From positions 72,964,100 to 73,028,099 of the forward strand of contig NC_068939.1 in the NCBI RefSeq assembly GCF_016801865.2: DNA of 64,000 nt, read 5' to 3'. The DNA is from Culex pipiens pallens. Lineage: Eukaryota; Arthropoda; Insecta; Diptera; Culicidae. How positions within the stretch are numbered: position 1 is the first letter of the stretch; the number at the start of each line of letters is the position of its first letter. Below the pieces are notes generated by a model, which was not told where the DNA came from, ran no database searches, and saw nothing but the letters and a program-made list of their open reading frames with translations. Positions 23,481 to 35,724 of the stretch are shown piece by piece. The position numbers and the translations under genes are program-made.

Positions 23481-24488
23481 GAAGGATCTTGAAAAAATCT
23501 TGAAAAAATATTCATTTATTTTGCTGAGTATTCAGTAGTTGAAGGACTGATAAAATATAAATAGATAATGCGAAATTTATTTGTCCAAAATTACAAACTA
23601 ATAATGTAATTTTTCCATCGTCTTATTTCAACAGTTGTTCGATCTTAAACTGAAAACTCAGAATATCTTATTTTTTATTCAACATCTGATATTATTTTAT
23701 TTAACTAGTTACTTGCACAAAAAAAAAATGGCCAATGTCCGCCAGTTTCATTGGAAGCTGCTTTTGCAAAACAAAAAGTAGAATCGTCTGACTATCTAAT
23801 AAGGGCGTTGCAAAATTATTTTTGACGCCTCCCCTTCAAAATTGGTCCGAAAAATCAAGGGGTAAAAAAATTTTATGCATTGATAATCATATTTAGCATG
23901 TTTGGACTCACTTGTTTATTTTATGACCTCAAAGGATCTCATGAATCTTTTATTTATGCATTGCGGCCACCGGAGATCGGTGGAACCGGTTCCGATGGGT
24001 CCTATGGTATTAAATATTATTCTATGGTTGTTTTGCATGACTATCGATGGTAGAAGAAAGCGTATCAGTTCACAATTGGATAAATCTGATACTTTTTCCA
24101 AAAATCCGGATCTTCCGGTGGCTTGTACTCCGGCCACCGGTCCGATATTTCATCAGATTATTATTTCTGGAGCAAAAACGAAGCTTTTGGTGTATAGCAA
24201 TCGATGGTTTGCGCGAAATCATGTTGCGGTAATTTTTTGGGCCCTTTTTCCCACTGTGCGGTGTTCAGGCAAAAACGCTCGCAAAGTTTGACAGTTTGCT
24301 CTGCGCATGGCAAAATTTTCAGCTTAAATTGCCTGTTTCTTACTTTAATCATAAAATATCTTCATAAAACTTGCAGAAGTGATTAAAAATCATCTTTTAA
24401 GTTGATTTAATAAATTTTCTGTAATATGAAATATTGTGATTTACTACATGTACAATTTTCAGAATCAAATTTCCTTAATTGGGCAGTT
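23481..24488. other. Intronic repeat-derived DNA
   Basis: Includes ACCGG-rich motifs (GGCCACCGG forms near 23964 and 24131) like those inside the FB3 foldback at 15.9-16.3 kb, and near 23805 a fragment resembling the end of the 8432-10251 element. A 129-codon open frame at 23902-24291 overlaps these repeats and has no recognisable domain; it is not called. Confidence 0.5.
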
Positions 24489-24702
24489 CCGTCACCTGGG
24501 GTCAATCGGGACACATTGCAATGCATTGGGCGAATAAGGGCAGCTGTATATGCCATTTTTGCACGCTATTTTTATCGGTTTTGGTTAGAACAGACACAGA
24601 ATAACAAAATTAGAGCATTGATTTTCAAACTTAAAGCTTTTCAGTGTTCTGAAAATTGCAGTCCCTTTTCAGGTTGTAGTCCCGATTCACCCCATTTGAC
24701 GG
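24489..24702. mobile_element. 214-bp MITE-like inverted repeat
   Basis: Ends CCGTCACCTGGGGTCAATCG and CGATTCACCCCATTTGACGG form an imperfect inverted repeat about 30 bp long. No clear target duplication was found. The GGGG(T/C)CAAATCGGGAC theme also appears in the FB1 arms. Confidence 0.5.
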
Positions 24703-25007
24703 TAAACAGGATTCCAATTGACTCAGTTTGATCAGGCATAAATCGAAAGCCGTCGACTGATTCATTAGCACCTCGTATCGAAAGACCGTCATCATTCGCA
24801 CACTTCACACCCCCTTGAAAAGCTCGCAAAACACAGTCAAGGGGCATGATGTTAGGCTTTGGATCCCAAAAAAAGCTTCTCCAAATCACTCACGCATGCT
24901 CTCAATTACAAAAAAAAAATGAAACCAAACCGCGCCTAATCTGAGATGGCCCACTGGGCATTAGATTTCGGAGCCCACGAAAAAATGATCAATTTCATGG
25001 TTGTCAC

Positions 25008-25262
25008 CAGGGATGCCAGGTTGCCTGATAAATCTGGCATTGCCAGTTTTTTTGAGTGGCAATTTGTAAAATTTTATTTTTTATTTCTTCCAGACTTTGT
25101 TGAATTGAAGTATGATGTTTATTTTGTGAAGCTATAATGCATAAAAAGTGAAAATACACCATTTTTGAACACTATTTCGCTCATTACTTTGAGAAAAATG
25201 GCTTGTCAGGTTTTTGCCAGTTTTTTTGCCAGATTATTTTCTGTTCAGACCTGGTAACCCTG
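25008..25262. mobile_element. 255-bp hAT MITE with 8-bp TSD
   Basis: Termini CAGGGATGCCAGGT and ACCTGGTAACCCTG are inverted, flanked by the exact 8-bp duplication GTTGTCAC (25000-25007, 25263-25270). These features define a hAT-type non-autonomous element. Non-coding. Confidence 0.92.
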
Positions 25263-25270
25263 GTTGTCAC

Positions 25271-26444
25271 ACCATGAAAAAAACACGTGTTTTTCCCCCT
25301 TCCCTTCCCTAGTTTGGTGGAGAAATTGGAGAAACTTAACGCGTACGCGCGCGCGCGCCAACCGAGATGCTATCACTATCTGCCCGGGTCTGCTGGATGG
25401 ACTTCAACTGGAACGCTCTCGGCAGCTTCTGCCGTTGCGGCCAAGATTTGGCTCAGATTCCCTAACCCTTAACCTAACCTGCAAAGGATGAGTTCTAAGT
25501 GAATTCGGTAGTGATATTTTTTTAAATCATTTTTCCATAAATTATTGTCCATTTTGTTTGATTTTTACACACCACAAGTATGAAACTAGAACATTAAATT
25601 TCACACAAACTGAGATACCTTTGAAATTGTGATTGCTTTAAACTAATTTTTTATTAAAAAAAAAACGCAATATTCCAGAGAACTACTCCAAAAAGCAAAG
25701 ACTTCAACGGCTCGCGGAAGGGAAGCGAGGAACCCATCTCTTCTCAAATTATATTATTTGATTCCCGCGTATCGTGTCTCGTTATATCCGTGGCAAGGCC
25801 GGGCCAGGTCGGCCGTTTGGGTCTTGTTGGGTTGTTGATTTATGCGGTTAGGGACGGTTGGCGCCACCAGATGGATGGCTGTTGCTGCTGCCGCTGGCTC
25901 GCGGAGGACTCAGGCGATGCTGGGAACGTTGGGAACGGATTTTTTTTTTCGTACGGAAGGAAAAATGGCTCGAGATGGATATTTGGATGTTGAATAAAAA
26001 AGTTTTGTTAACAATAGAGCTAAAATAATTTTGAAAACTCTTGAAGTGCAATATCATATGATTTATATTTTTTATTAAGTTAAAAAGTACTCAACATATG
26101 TATTTTTGATTTATTTTTGCTACGCAAAAGTTGAACAATTAAATTTGAAATTAATTCTACTAAAGAGTATAGTTGGTCTTTGCAATATCAGGGTATAATA
26201 AAATATAAATCTATGAGATGATAACAAAAAGTGGAACAAAACGTTGAATGACATAAAGTCGAACAGGAAACTTTCCGAAAGCATATTTAACGAATTATCA
26301 ATTTTCGAATAAAGATTTTTTGAATATTTGTCTGTGTTTTTTAACAGTTTATGTTAATTTATATAGTTATTTTATTCAAATCAAAAGGATAAATAATGAT
26401 TTATTAATCATTTTTGGAATTTCAGGACTTTTGCAAATCACATA
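25271..26444. other. Intronic DNA with a GC-rich patch
   Basis: Unique GC-rich sequence with an alternating CG run (CGTACGCGCGCGCGCGCC near 25342) at about 25300-25490, another GC-rich patch at 25780-25950, then AT-rich DNA. No gene is recognised. Confidence 0.4.
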
Positions 26445-26462
26445 CCTTTTAAAAATACATTT

Positions 26463-28020
26463 AGCATTAGCATTAGCATTTTAGGACGCCCTATCCACGG
26501 ATGGCTCCACAACGCTTATCCCACTGTTTGGTGTGGTTGTGTTAGACCCTCATCCGGAATAATAATCCAACACGGGAGATACCATGTTTTCATCTTTTGA
26601 TGAGTGTGTAATACAGCCCAGGGCATAAGGGGGTCCTCGCCGGGTCCAAGCTATCCTTTGGGAAACGGAAGGAATGTTAGTAAACACCTATCTAAAGTGC
26701 GCAAGGATCCCTACGACACCTTAGGGGTATAGATGTTTGTAGGGAGGTTTTGGACTCAATGTTAGTAGAAAGGTAAGACCCTAGGATATACCTTGACAGG
26801 TATTGCGGGTGTGTCAAAAGTTTTTAACTGATAGTGTATTGAGCAGTACCTGCATTAACATTTAAAAGTTAAACTCAAACAGCCGGCTGTAGAGTGAAAT
26901 TAACTATTTATTATGTAAATTTTAATTGAATTTTATTTAATACGTAGAAAATGATTTTTAACTAATAGTGTACTGATGATAAATTTAGTTAAGGCTTGTT
27001 TTTTGTTGTTGAATTGTTTTATTTTAGTTTAATGTATTGAAATTTAGTTTTGATACTGAGTTGAAATAGTTATTGTTTTGATATGTTTAAAACGAGATTC
27101 ATAGTATTTCGAACAAAAGACCGACGAAGAAGTCACGAACACGAAAAACCGAAACAAAATTGTCTTATGATGAATTATAATACTGCTGGATTTTAAGTAT
27201 TAATTCCGAACGCGTTATGTAGTTAAATATGAATTTTCACAAGAGCTAAACACAAAATTACACACACGCGATTAAACTACTGGATTATTTGTCAATATAA
27301 TTCCTATTTGAAATGCCGGTTCAAATCTTCTTAAATAAATAAAAACATTTCATTCAAGAACAACCCTACTCAAAATCAAACACACTTTACACACATTATA
27401 AAAAAATCCAATTGGAATTCGCTCACCCAGTTCTTTTGAAGAATTTTCGCTTGCGCACTCAACACCAGAGCGTTAGTTAGTGTGTGTAAGTACTGCCATC
27501 GCTACCAGCAGAAAACATGCACACACACCGAAAGCTCACCCGCACGCTGGGTTGCTATGCTTCACATTTACACACACAAAGGCGTGCGCGCCGCCGAGCC
27601 ACATCGTCATCGCCAAACCAAAAAACACACACACACTTTGAATCGCTCCTCTCTCGCCGACGCTCTTTGAGAGAAATAACGTGCCAAGTTGGCACTGCCA
27701 ACACCAACACCAACGCTACTCAGCACCTCTTCTCCTCTCACGAAAATAGAACTCTCGCGAAATGCCTCGGCTTGGCAAAAGTGAAAAAAACATGGCCGCC
27801 TTCAAAATATTAAATCTTCGACCAATTCAAACACTGAATTCTGGTTTAATCCCAGGAATTTCGCGAAAATTTCTTCACGGCTGCATGCACGCTCTCACTG
27901 CACAACACGTAGCACTAATTTCAACCCGACGCGTCACTTTTTACACGGCTAAAAACCAACTTCAAACACTAGCCCCGGACGAACGTGACTGTACCGCACA
28001 AGAGCACCACTCTCTCTCCT
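26463..28020 (-). mobile_element. 1558-bp non-autonomous retroelement with 18-bp TSD
   Basis: Flanked by an exact 18-bp duplication CCTTTTAAAAATACATTT (26445-26462 and 28021-28038). On the minus strand it starts with a GC-rich leader (27440-28020) resembling a LINE 5' UTR/promoter, passes through AT-rich DNA, has a structured GC-richer 3' part (26490-26820), and ends in an AATGCT-repeat tail. The long TSD and simple-repeat tail indicate target-primed reverse transcription. No reading frame encodes Gag or reverse transcriptase, so it probably moves with the help of a partner LINE. Confidence 0.85.
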
Positions 28021-28038
28021 CCTTTTAAAAATACATTT

Positions 28039-28860
28039 GCATATTTAAAAAAAAAACGAAATTAAAAAAAAACGTGTGATCAAAAAACAATTTACAAATT
28101 TTCCTGGTGGATATTTTGCTTCCTTTATTGTTTGAAATTTTTTTAAGAGGTATTTTATTTTGGATAAAAAATTAATTTTTGACTCAATTTTTTTAAGAGA
28201 GTGAAGTTTTTAAATGTAAAAATGTCTTAAAAGAAAGGAACAATAATGATTATTCAAGAGACAAAATTGGTTCATCTTAAAAAATTCAATCATCACAAAA
28301 AAAACTAAACATTTTTAAATTGATGCCTTATTTATTCTAGAAAGTTGTGTAATTGTGCACATAATAAGGAGTAAGTTAACCTCTTTTTCTGTGTTATTCT
28401 TCTCTTTCAGCATAAATGAGTAAAAATACAATAAAGTTATTTTACACCATCGAATTGTTATTTTATGGTGTATGATCGAATGCAAAGCTATCTTTTGAAA
28501 CCAGAAATAGAATTTAAAAAAATAATATTTTTTTAATACGAAAATGTTTCATCTGGCAATGCCGACAGGTTTTGTACTATTAATCTCATAAAATATGTAC
28601 ATTTATGTATTTTACGTGTAATTGCATTTATTTTTGTGTATTTTTATATGTTGCAGGTTGCTAATGATTTGCATTAAGAATTATTGTTTCAATTGATGAT
28701 ACAATTAATCTAAATTTGAAAATACTTTTCCACTTTAAACTGGTGATAATAGTTTCAAAACGAACACTTATTCTGTATCAAATTGAAAAATATTTTATTC
28801 TACGTACAATGTTAAAAATCACAAAAATTTTCTCGATTTTGTGACCGTTCTGTTGTAGGA
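28039..28860. other. AT-rich intronic DNA, nothing recognised
   Basis: Low-complexity A/T-rich sequence without open frames, inverted ends or known motifs. Confidence 0.5.
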
Positions 28861-28868
28861 CTTTCAAG

Positions 28869-31414
28869 CAGGGCTGTGGAGTCGGAGTCGGAGTCGGAGC
28901 CGGAGTCGGTGGAGTCGGGTCTTTTTGGGGACCTGGAGTCGGAGTCGGAGTCGGAGTCGTCAAAACTCGAATAGCTGGAGTCGGAGTCGGAGTCGGAGTC
29001 GGCTAAATTTTATGAGCTGGAGTCGGAGTCGGAGCCGGAGTCGACAATTTATGATAAACCCGGAGTCGGAGCTATCTTAAATTCAATAAAATTTATGACC
29101 TTTTCTATTGTTCAGTTTTTGTTATAATGCAAATTAATTTACAAAACTTTTAAATGCCTATATTTTTTAAACCTCGTATTGATTTTTTTTTTCAGTTAAT
29201 TTTTGTTTTTGTAACATTTTCAATTTGATTGAAAAGCTCTGACTTTGTTATTTCACTATGATCAGTAAATGATAAATTTCCCCTCATTTACCCATGTTTG
29301 TAGTTTCATAACTCATAAAATTATAAACCATTTTGGTTGTGCAGGCATTTTTATTAATATTCAGTTGATGCTTGACTCCCTTCTTTTGCTTCTTTCAATT
29401 CAAATTTCACAAAATTAAAAAAAAAATTATCACTATCAGTACTTAACTAAAATGATAACATTTTTAAAACATGGGTAAATTGACCATTAAATTATCAACT
29501 ATTAGGTATATCAATCTATTACTTGGAACTCAACATGCTCATTTTGTATATAAATAAAAAAAAATCAAAGTTTCGTGCTGTAAATATTCGAAACTGACAG
29601 AAAATATCAAAAATAAGTTGGAATTAATTTTGAAATCATCATTGAATATATTAAATATATCGATTTCCATTATGTTTACTGTTTCTCTACAAAAATCTGA
29701 AATTGTGGATATATAAAAATATCGTTGAACAAATCTAACGAATATTTCTTTTTAAATGCCATAAGCCGGGGTAACATTGATAAAACTTGATTTTTTTTCA
29801 TATGATATTCAACCGGTAAAGATTTTATGATGGCCGAATCACAAAATGTCCATGTATGTATTTTCAAATAAATTCAGTAAAGTTTTGCAATAAAGTTACG
29901 TAAACTCTTTATTTCAATACCAGGGTGACTTTGATAACGTCATGATTCGAAATCCGGACACTTAGTAGCCTATAATTTTTGTTATAGCTGGCGAAAAATC
30001 ATGTAATAAGTTGGAAATGTAGAAATATCATCAGGATGTAGTATAACAGTCAATTTCAAGAGAATGCATGCAAAATATGTCTTTTCTAACAATTTTTCAT
30101 CAGAATTTCAAAATTAAAATGACTTGTTATGCTTCGAATCCCGGACACTGAAAAAAGCTGATTCGAAATTCGGACACTTCTGCTTCGAATTCCGGACACT
30201 CGTTTTTGCTTATGAATCGCACAAATTTGGACTGAAATTTTAGTGAATGGCTTTCTTCAGGTCTCAAATAAGCTGTTAACATCAAAACAATCGATATTAT
30301 GTATAAAAATTTGCTAGAATTTAAGGAAATCAGAACCATAAATTTTTGCTTTGCCTTCCCGGTGCTTCGGACGCCTATGAAATATTTTAGTGAAAAGTTT
30401 CACATTTTTGGTAAACTTATATTTTTATTTTATTTAGTTGTTTTGGCATTGACTACAGCGTCCAAAAAAATTGAATTGAATGTTGATGTTAGAATTCATC
30501 AAATAACACAGATTTCACATTTATTATACGAACTCATATCCAAATAAATGATAAAACAAGATGAGGTGTCCGGGTTTCGAAGCGTCCAGGAATTCGAATC
30601 TTGACGTAAGTTACTTTGTTTCTTACAAATTTCAGCCTGAATGTAAGCAAAATGATTTTATATATCATATCAAATCGATGATGCAGGCTAGGCCTCTTTA
30701 TTTTTTTAAATAACATTTAAATATTTGTTTAACTAGTTTATAAACTTTTAAATAAAAGTAACGTAAATTTCAGGGTAATTAAATTAAACATCTATTCTAA
30801 GAGCATAATCCAATTTTACTTTTTGAGGTTCTCTGATTTTGCAAAATCATTTTGTAAAAAAAAACTTCAACTTATCAATGTCACCCCGGTTTACAGGTAA
30901 ACTTGCAAGTAAGAGCTGAACATGTGAGTGATGAAATAATTTTCATTTCGTTTAATTAATTTCGTTGTTTAAGCATTACTTGTGTGAAGTTATTTTAAGC
31001 TGAGATGTGGACTACCTTTGAACAGCTGATTAATTCAAAGTTGGGAACAGAGTTTGAGGGTGCTTAAAGAATCGACTATGTCTACTGAAGGAAAGTTACA
31101 AAATAACCTTCAAAATAGCTAATAGGTGGGGGATAGTTAGAGGAATGGAGATTTTATTTAAACATTTTTTTAGATATTCTTAATACTGAGTTAGTGCTGG
31201 AGTCGGAGTCGGAGTCAACAATTTGTTAAAAGCTGGAGTCGGAGTCGGAGTCGGAGTCGGCTAGAGTTGGCAGGCCGGAGTCGGAGTCGGAGTCGGAGTC
31301 GTATGAACCTGAAAGCCGGAGCCGGAGTCGGAGTCGGAGTCGGCTTAACTCAGAAAGCCGGAGTCGGAGTCGGAGTCGGAGTCGTCTAAAACATGACCCG
31401 ACTCCGCAGCCCTG
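28869..31414. mobile_element. 2.5-kb hAT-like element with (GGAGTC)n ends and 8-bp TSD
   Basis: Ends CAGGGCTGTGGAGTCGG and CCGACTCCGCAGCCCTG (written on the plus strand) are inverted and flanked by the exact 8-bp duplication CTTTCAAG (28861-28868, 31415-31422). Both subterminal regions are built from GGAGTC repeats with spacers (28870-29070 and 31195-31390), a composition seen in hAT elements of many animals. The interior is AT-rich and carries an inner inverted-repeat element (29762-30890). No transposase remains. Confidence 0.9.
29762..30890. mobile_element. Inverted-repeat element nested in the hAT-like element
   Basis: GCCGGGGTAACATTGATAA on the left and TTATCAATGTCACCCCGG on the right are inverted. 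Inside are three copies of a TTCGAAT(C/T)CCGGACAC-like motif (near 29948, 30137, 30188). No clear flanking duplication was found. Similar GGGGTGACTTTGATAA wording occurs near 42245-42275. Confidence 0.55.
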
Positions 31415-31859
31415 CTTTCAAGTCGTGTCCAGCATATATTTTAGGGGTCGTGCATAAACCACGTGGTCTCCTTAGGGGGGGGGAGGGGGTCCGAAATCCG
31501 ACCGAAAAAAACCATGAAAAGCCATGGGGGGGAGGGGGGGGGGGGTCGACGGCTGACCACGTGGCCTTTAAAAAAAAAAAATCTTTTCTTAAAAAAAACA
31601 AAAAATACGCGCTTTGAATTTACTTATCTGCATACATTTTTTGTTACACTTCAAAACCATACAATTATTGTGTTTAAAATTATTACTTATATTTCAATGT
31701 CATAATATTTTCCAATTCAATATTGAATTATATATTTCGGCAGATTCATATCAATACTTTGAGCCTGTTATTGAATGTACACTTTTTAATACTCATGTAA
31801 CTACGTCTTGCAAAAGTTTAAAAGCTGTTAAAAACTAAGGTGACAGTATCCAAAGTTAA

Positions 31860-32020
31860 TATACCCTAAAAAATGCGTACCAAAATGCAAACACAATTTC
31901 ATTTTTTTGTTGATGCTCCTAAAGTTTAATTCAGATCCACATTACCTCCTTGCCCTGATATACAGTGTAAACTAACAGGATATCGTTTCAATAAAATTAC
32001 AATTACAATTACAATTACAA
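31860..32020 (+). mobile_element. 3' end of a retroelement with (ATTACA)n tail
   Basis: An AATAAA signal (near 31990) is immediately followed by about four ATTACA repeats. This is the 3' structure expected of a plus-oriented non-LTR element or SINE. The upstream body is short or diverged and its 5' limit is uncertain. Confidence 0.45.
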
Positions 32021-32158
32021 TCAAGTAGCTAAAAATGTGCTTGCAAATTTGCATTGAAAGAAGATGTAGTCTTCGATAGTTCTATTTTGGAACAACTTAA
32101 AAAATTAATATTACTGAAAATTTTATAACATTTTCGTAACAAGGCAAAAAACTAAATA

Positions 32159-32432
32159 TCTATATATATAAAAAATTTCGACGGTTTTGTTCGAACGCGC
32201 ATCAGTTGATAACGGAAAGTCGGACCGGAGCGCACTTTGCTGCGTTGGGTTCGTATAAGCCCAAGGAAGGTTCTTACGCTAAAGAGTGACAACTTTGGCC
32301 ACTCCGGAACCGATTCCGGAAGATCTGCAGATTGTATGGAAAAAGTTGCGTAAAATCAAATTTTGATCACAGGAGGCTAAAAACGTCAAGAAGTGAAAAA
32401 ATGACAAGACGAAGTTTGTCGGGGTTAGCTTG
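32159..32432 (+). mobile_element. Non-autonomous Helitron-like element, copy 1
   Basis: Begins TCTATATATATAAAAAAT after an A, followed by TTCGACGGTTTTGTTCGAAC. It ends with the small hairpin GACAAGACGAAGTTTGTC followed by GGGGTTAGCTTG. A TC 5' start, a hairpin near the 3' end and absence of inverted termini or TSD fit Helitrons; the terminal CTAG-like bases are imperfect here. A second copy lies in inverted orientation at 57883-58172. Confidence 0.65.
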
Positions 32433-33228
32433 TTTATTATAAATGAAGTTTCTAAAAATGATTCTCTGCGAAAAAAAAATAATTTTCAAAATCTCAGATC
32501 TTAGCTAATTACCGTAGCTGGTCCTATAAGTGATCGAAGAATCTTAATCGAAAGATTTCCTTTTGACACTTAAAACAAACTCAAGATATCTTGTATCTCC
32601 TCTCTCATGCAATATTTTTTTAAGTACAAAGAAACTAAAAACCCCAATTTCAGGATTATCGCGCAAAATTTCAGTATCACTACCTCATTTGCAAGTGAAA
32701 CGTCTAACATTAAAAAATAACCAGTTACGAAAAAACGAACGATACATACTTTAAGATTCACCAAAAAATTTGATGAATATTTGGTCTAAAATATATTCCT
32801 TATTTCATGGGTTACACAATTCGGATTGTTATATTACATAACATTTCATAAAATACACGTTTACTATCCATCGTCAAAGTTGCAGGTATTTTTTTTAAGT
32901 TTTTTTTATGTTAATAGGGACCATCTCTTGAGCCAAAGAGAAACATGGGCAAACATTTTAGATTTTAAGAGAAAAAAAAACGAGCTTCAAGCAAACATTG
33001 TTTTTGTTTCTCAATTAATTAAAAAATTAAAAAATAGGGGCCAAAGGTGCCCTTTCCTGAAAATATTATTTTTTCTTTAAGCTGAGAAAATATACTATAC
33101 CCTCAACTTCATATTTGAGATAAAACCACTCAAATATATAGACAAATTAAAATAATTTATGTTTTAAAGAGTCACTTAATTTTTAAATGCCGATATCAAT
33201 TTGTGAAATAAGTTTCAATACAATGCCG

Positions 33229-33564
33229 TTAAAGATCAAAAAAAAACTCCTTAAAAAAGATGGAACGGTATTTTCAACTCGCTGGTTCTCGGGCATAACT
33301 CAACCAACCGGGACATTTTTTTTTTGAGTGAATTATAAGGATGTCTAGATGATCCTTAAACTTTGCAGAACTCGATTTGATGAAATCTGTAATGTATGCG
33401 ATCAAAAACGTCGTTCCAACTTTTGTTTGCTCTAGTAAAAAAAACCGCTCGAAAATCCGCGGAGACAAGCCCGAAAACCTGTGAGTTGAAGTTACCGTTC
33501 CAACGTTTTAGGGAGGCTTTGGCATCCGTGTATATTGGACATGCGTTGGGCGTCCCAGTGTTAA
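33229..33564. mobile_element. TTAA-flanked MITE, copy 2 (shortened left arm)
   Basis: Related to 7509-7916 and 57117-57597 through GATGGAACGGTATTTTCAAC, CTCGCTGGTTCTCGGGCATA and the right end GTTGGGCGTCCCAGTGTTAA. TTAA bounds both sides (33229-33232, 33561-33564). The left terminus has lost the outermost inverted segment. Confidence 0.75.
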
Positions 33565-33849
33565 TAATTTCAAAGATATTGAAAAGATTGAAAAATTAAC
33601 TTATTTAATTTTTTTTTGTATTTATTTTGAGGTAATATCTCAGCAACCAAAAGTTGGATCAAAAATCTTAAATCGTAGATAATTGCCTATTTAAACAACT
33701 GAAAAAAATGTAAAATAAATTCCAAATTTTAGCTCAATCTTTTTTAAATTTATCAAAACACGTAGTCGATAGCAAAATCAATTTAAAGTAAGAGTAAGAC
33801 TTAAACAATTTGGATGTCCATGACTAAAAGAATGATTTTTAGCGCGTTG

Positions 33850-34740
33850 TCTACAACTTTTCCAAAGACACGAAATCGATTTTCGAGCAATTCTATACAA
33901 AATCGGTCTTTATTCTTAAATTTTAGTTTTTGATTTTTTTAATCCGTCTGAAACCTTTTTTGGTGCCCAAGCCATTTTGCATCATTAGTTTGTCCATATA
34001 GTTTTCCATACAAATTTGGCAGCAATGAAAATTAAAAAATCTGTATCTTTTGAAGAAATTTTTGGTCGATTTGGTGTCTTCGGCAAAGTTGTAGGTATGG
34101 ATAAGGACTACACTGAAAAAATGATAAATGGTAATTTACTTTGCTGATTTTGAATTTCACTTTTTGTCACTAAAATATGATTTACAAAAAAACTTTTTTT
34201 TTATTTTGCCAACTTTTCAGAAATTTCCAGAACGGGCAAAAAATCGTTGTTTGAGTTATGAATTTTTGAATCAATACTGATTAAAAAAAATCGAAATATT
34301 GACCGCAACTTAATTTCAATTTTATTTTTCGATGTAAAATCGAATTAGTGAACTCACATTAGTGAAATTTTCATAGTTATAGCTATTTTTAGGTAACTTT
34401 TTTTTTTAAAAATAGTTGCAATTATTAATTTAAAAATTTAGTGCCCATGTTTGCCCAATTTTGAAAAAAAATTTTTTGGAATGCTGAGAAAATTCTTTGT
34501 TGCTTTGTTGCTGAGATATTGCCATGCAAAGATTTTAAAACAGAAAAATGGATGTTTACTACCCAAACAACCCATAATTTTCTTATGTCGATATCTCAGC
34601 AACTAATGGTGCGATTTTCAATGTTTATAAATAAAACTTTCGTGAAATTTTCCGATCTTTTCGAAATCAATATTTTCAACAAAAAAAATTAAGACTAACA
34701 TTTCAAAAGGTCGTAATATTGAATGTTTGTCCCTGTCTCT
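33850..34740. mobile_element. Half copy of the FB2 foldback family
   Basis: Matches the left arm of the complete element at 58340-60213, from CGAGCAATTCTATACAAAAT through AATCCGTCTGAAACC, CATCATTAGTTTGTCCATAT and the CTCAGCAACTAATGGT region. The second arm is absent. Confidence 0.65.
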
Positions 34741-35269
34741 GATTCTTGTATGGAGAAAAAAATTAACAGCTCGACTTTTTTGGACACACTAAATCATTGG
34801 AATCAATCATGCTTAATTAAAAAGAAAAGTTGCTTTAGTTTGGATTTTTATGAATGTTTGGAATAAAATAAATATTAACCAGGAGCTTTCATATCTAGAT
34901 ATTTTCCTTAAAAAAATGAAAATATTTTTTTCCTGAAACAAAACTTTTCTATTTAATTAATTTCGATTTTAAGAAAATATTTAAAAGCGCATTTAAATTA
35001 AATCATGAATGCTGTTTATACATCAAAATAGCTTTAATTCTTAAAGCATATTTATTCTGGATGCAATTAATTGCACTGCAATTCCATAATTTTGAAAACA
35101 TATGTTTTACTAAGTTGCTTGTTTTGTTGAGAGTATTTTTTACTTTCTGTACCATTTCAATAAATTGTTATACTGTTATTATTTACCTTAAACTTTGTGA
35201 TATCATACTTTTTTCACACTTTTAAATGAATTTCTGTTTTTTTATATATGATTAAATTGGTTTTAATGG

Positions 35270-35530
35270 TGTTACAGCACCTACACAAATTAAAATGTTT
35301 TCTATTTGACCCAATGTCACCCCCTCTAAAGGGTGAGTTTGAGTTAATTTTAAAACGATTGGCATTTATGAACGTAGGATTATACTAGCCATATTCTGGG
35401 AAAATGTTGGTAAATTCAGGAGCATTCCCCAACATTATTTATTTCGATATAATTTGAAATGTTTTTACTGTGTTAAAATAACAACAGTAATATCGTTTTT
35501 TGACCAAAAGTCACCACCACTGATGGTACA
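35270..35530. repeat. Dispersed repeat, copy 1 (GACCCAATGTCACCCCCTCT)
   Basis: This segment and 55196-55445 share, in the same order and orientation, GACCCAATGTCACCCCCTCT, ATTGGCATTTA, CATATT(C/T)TGGGAAAATGTT and a GACC...TCACC.CCACTGA box. It lies within the 31444-35721 element. Function unknown. Confidence 0.6.
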
Positions 35531-35724
35531 TCATTTGTGGATAAACATTTTTGAAATATATACTTATTTTGTTTCTTTTTAAAGATTTTTCACCTGGGAG
35601 GAAAAAGCCACGTGGCCATATAGGGGGGGGGGGGTTGGCGTGAAACCACGAAAAACCATGAGGGGGGAGGGGGGGGTCAAAAATTCTCCAAAAAAAGGTC
35701 ACGTGGTTTATGCACGACCCCTTA

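Larger units (their letters stand above)
31444..35721. mobile_element. 4.3-kb TTA-flanked element with G-run modules and nested insertions
   Basis: Termini GGGGTCGTGCATAAACCACG and its inverted copy end at 31444 and 35721, with TTA on both sides (31441-31443, 35722-35724), as in PIF/Harbinger elements. Inside each terminus is a roughly 100-bp module bounded by CCACGTGG and containing long G runs around CCATGAAAA. Both modules point the same way. The interior holds a retroelement tail (near 31980-32020), a Helitron-like copy, a TTAA MITE, a half foldback and another repeat, so much of its length is later insertions. Confidence 0.75.

Noticed and set aside
23902..24291. 129-codon open frame
   Set aside because: It overlaps repeat-derived sequence with ACCGG motifs and has no domain or codon bias like the T-box exons.
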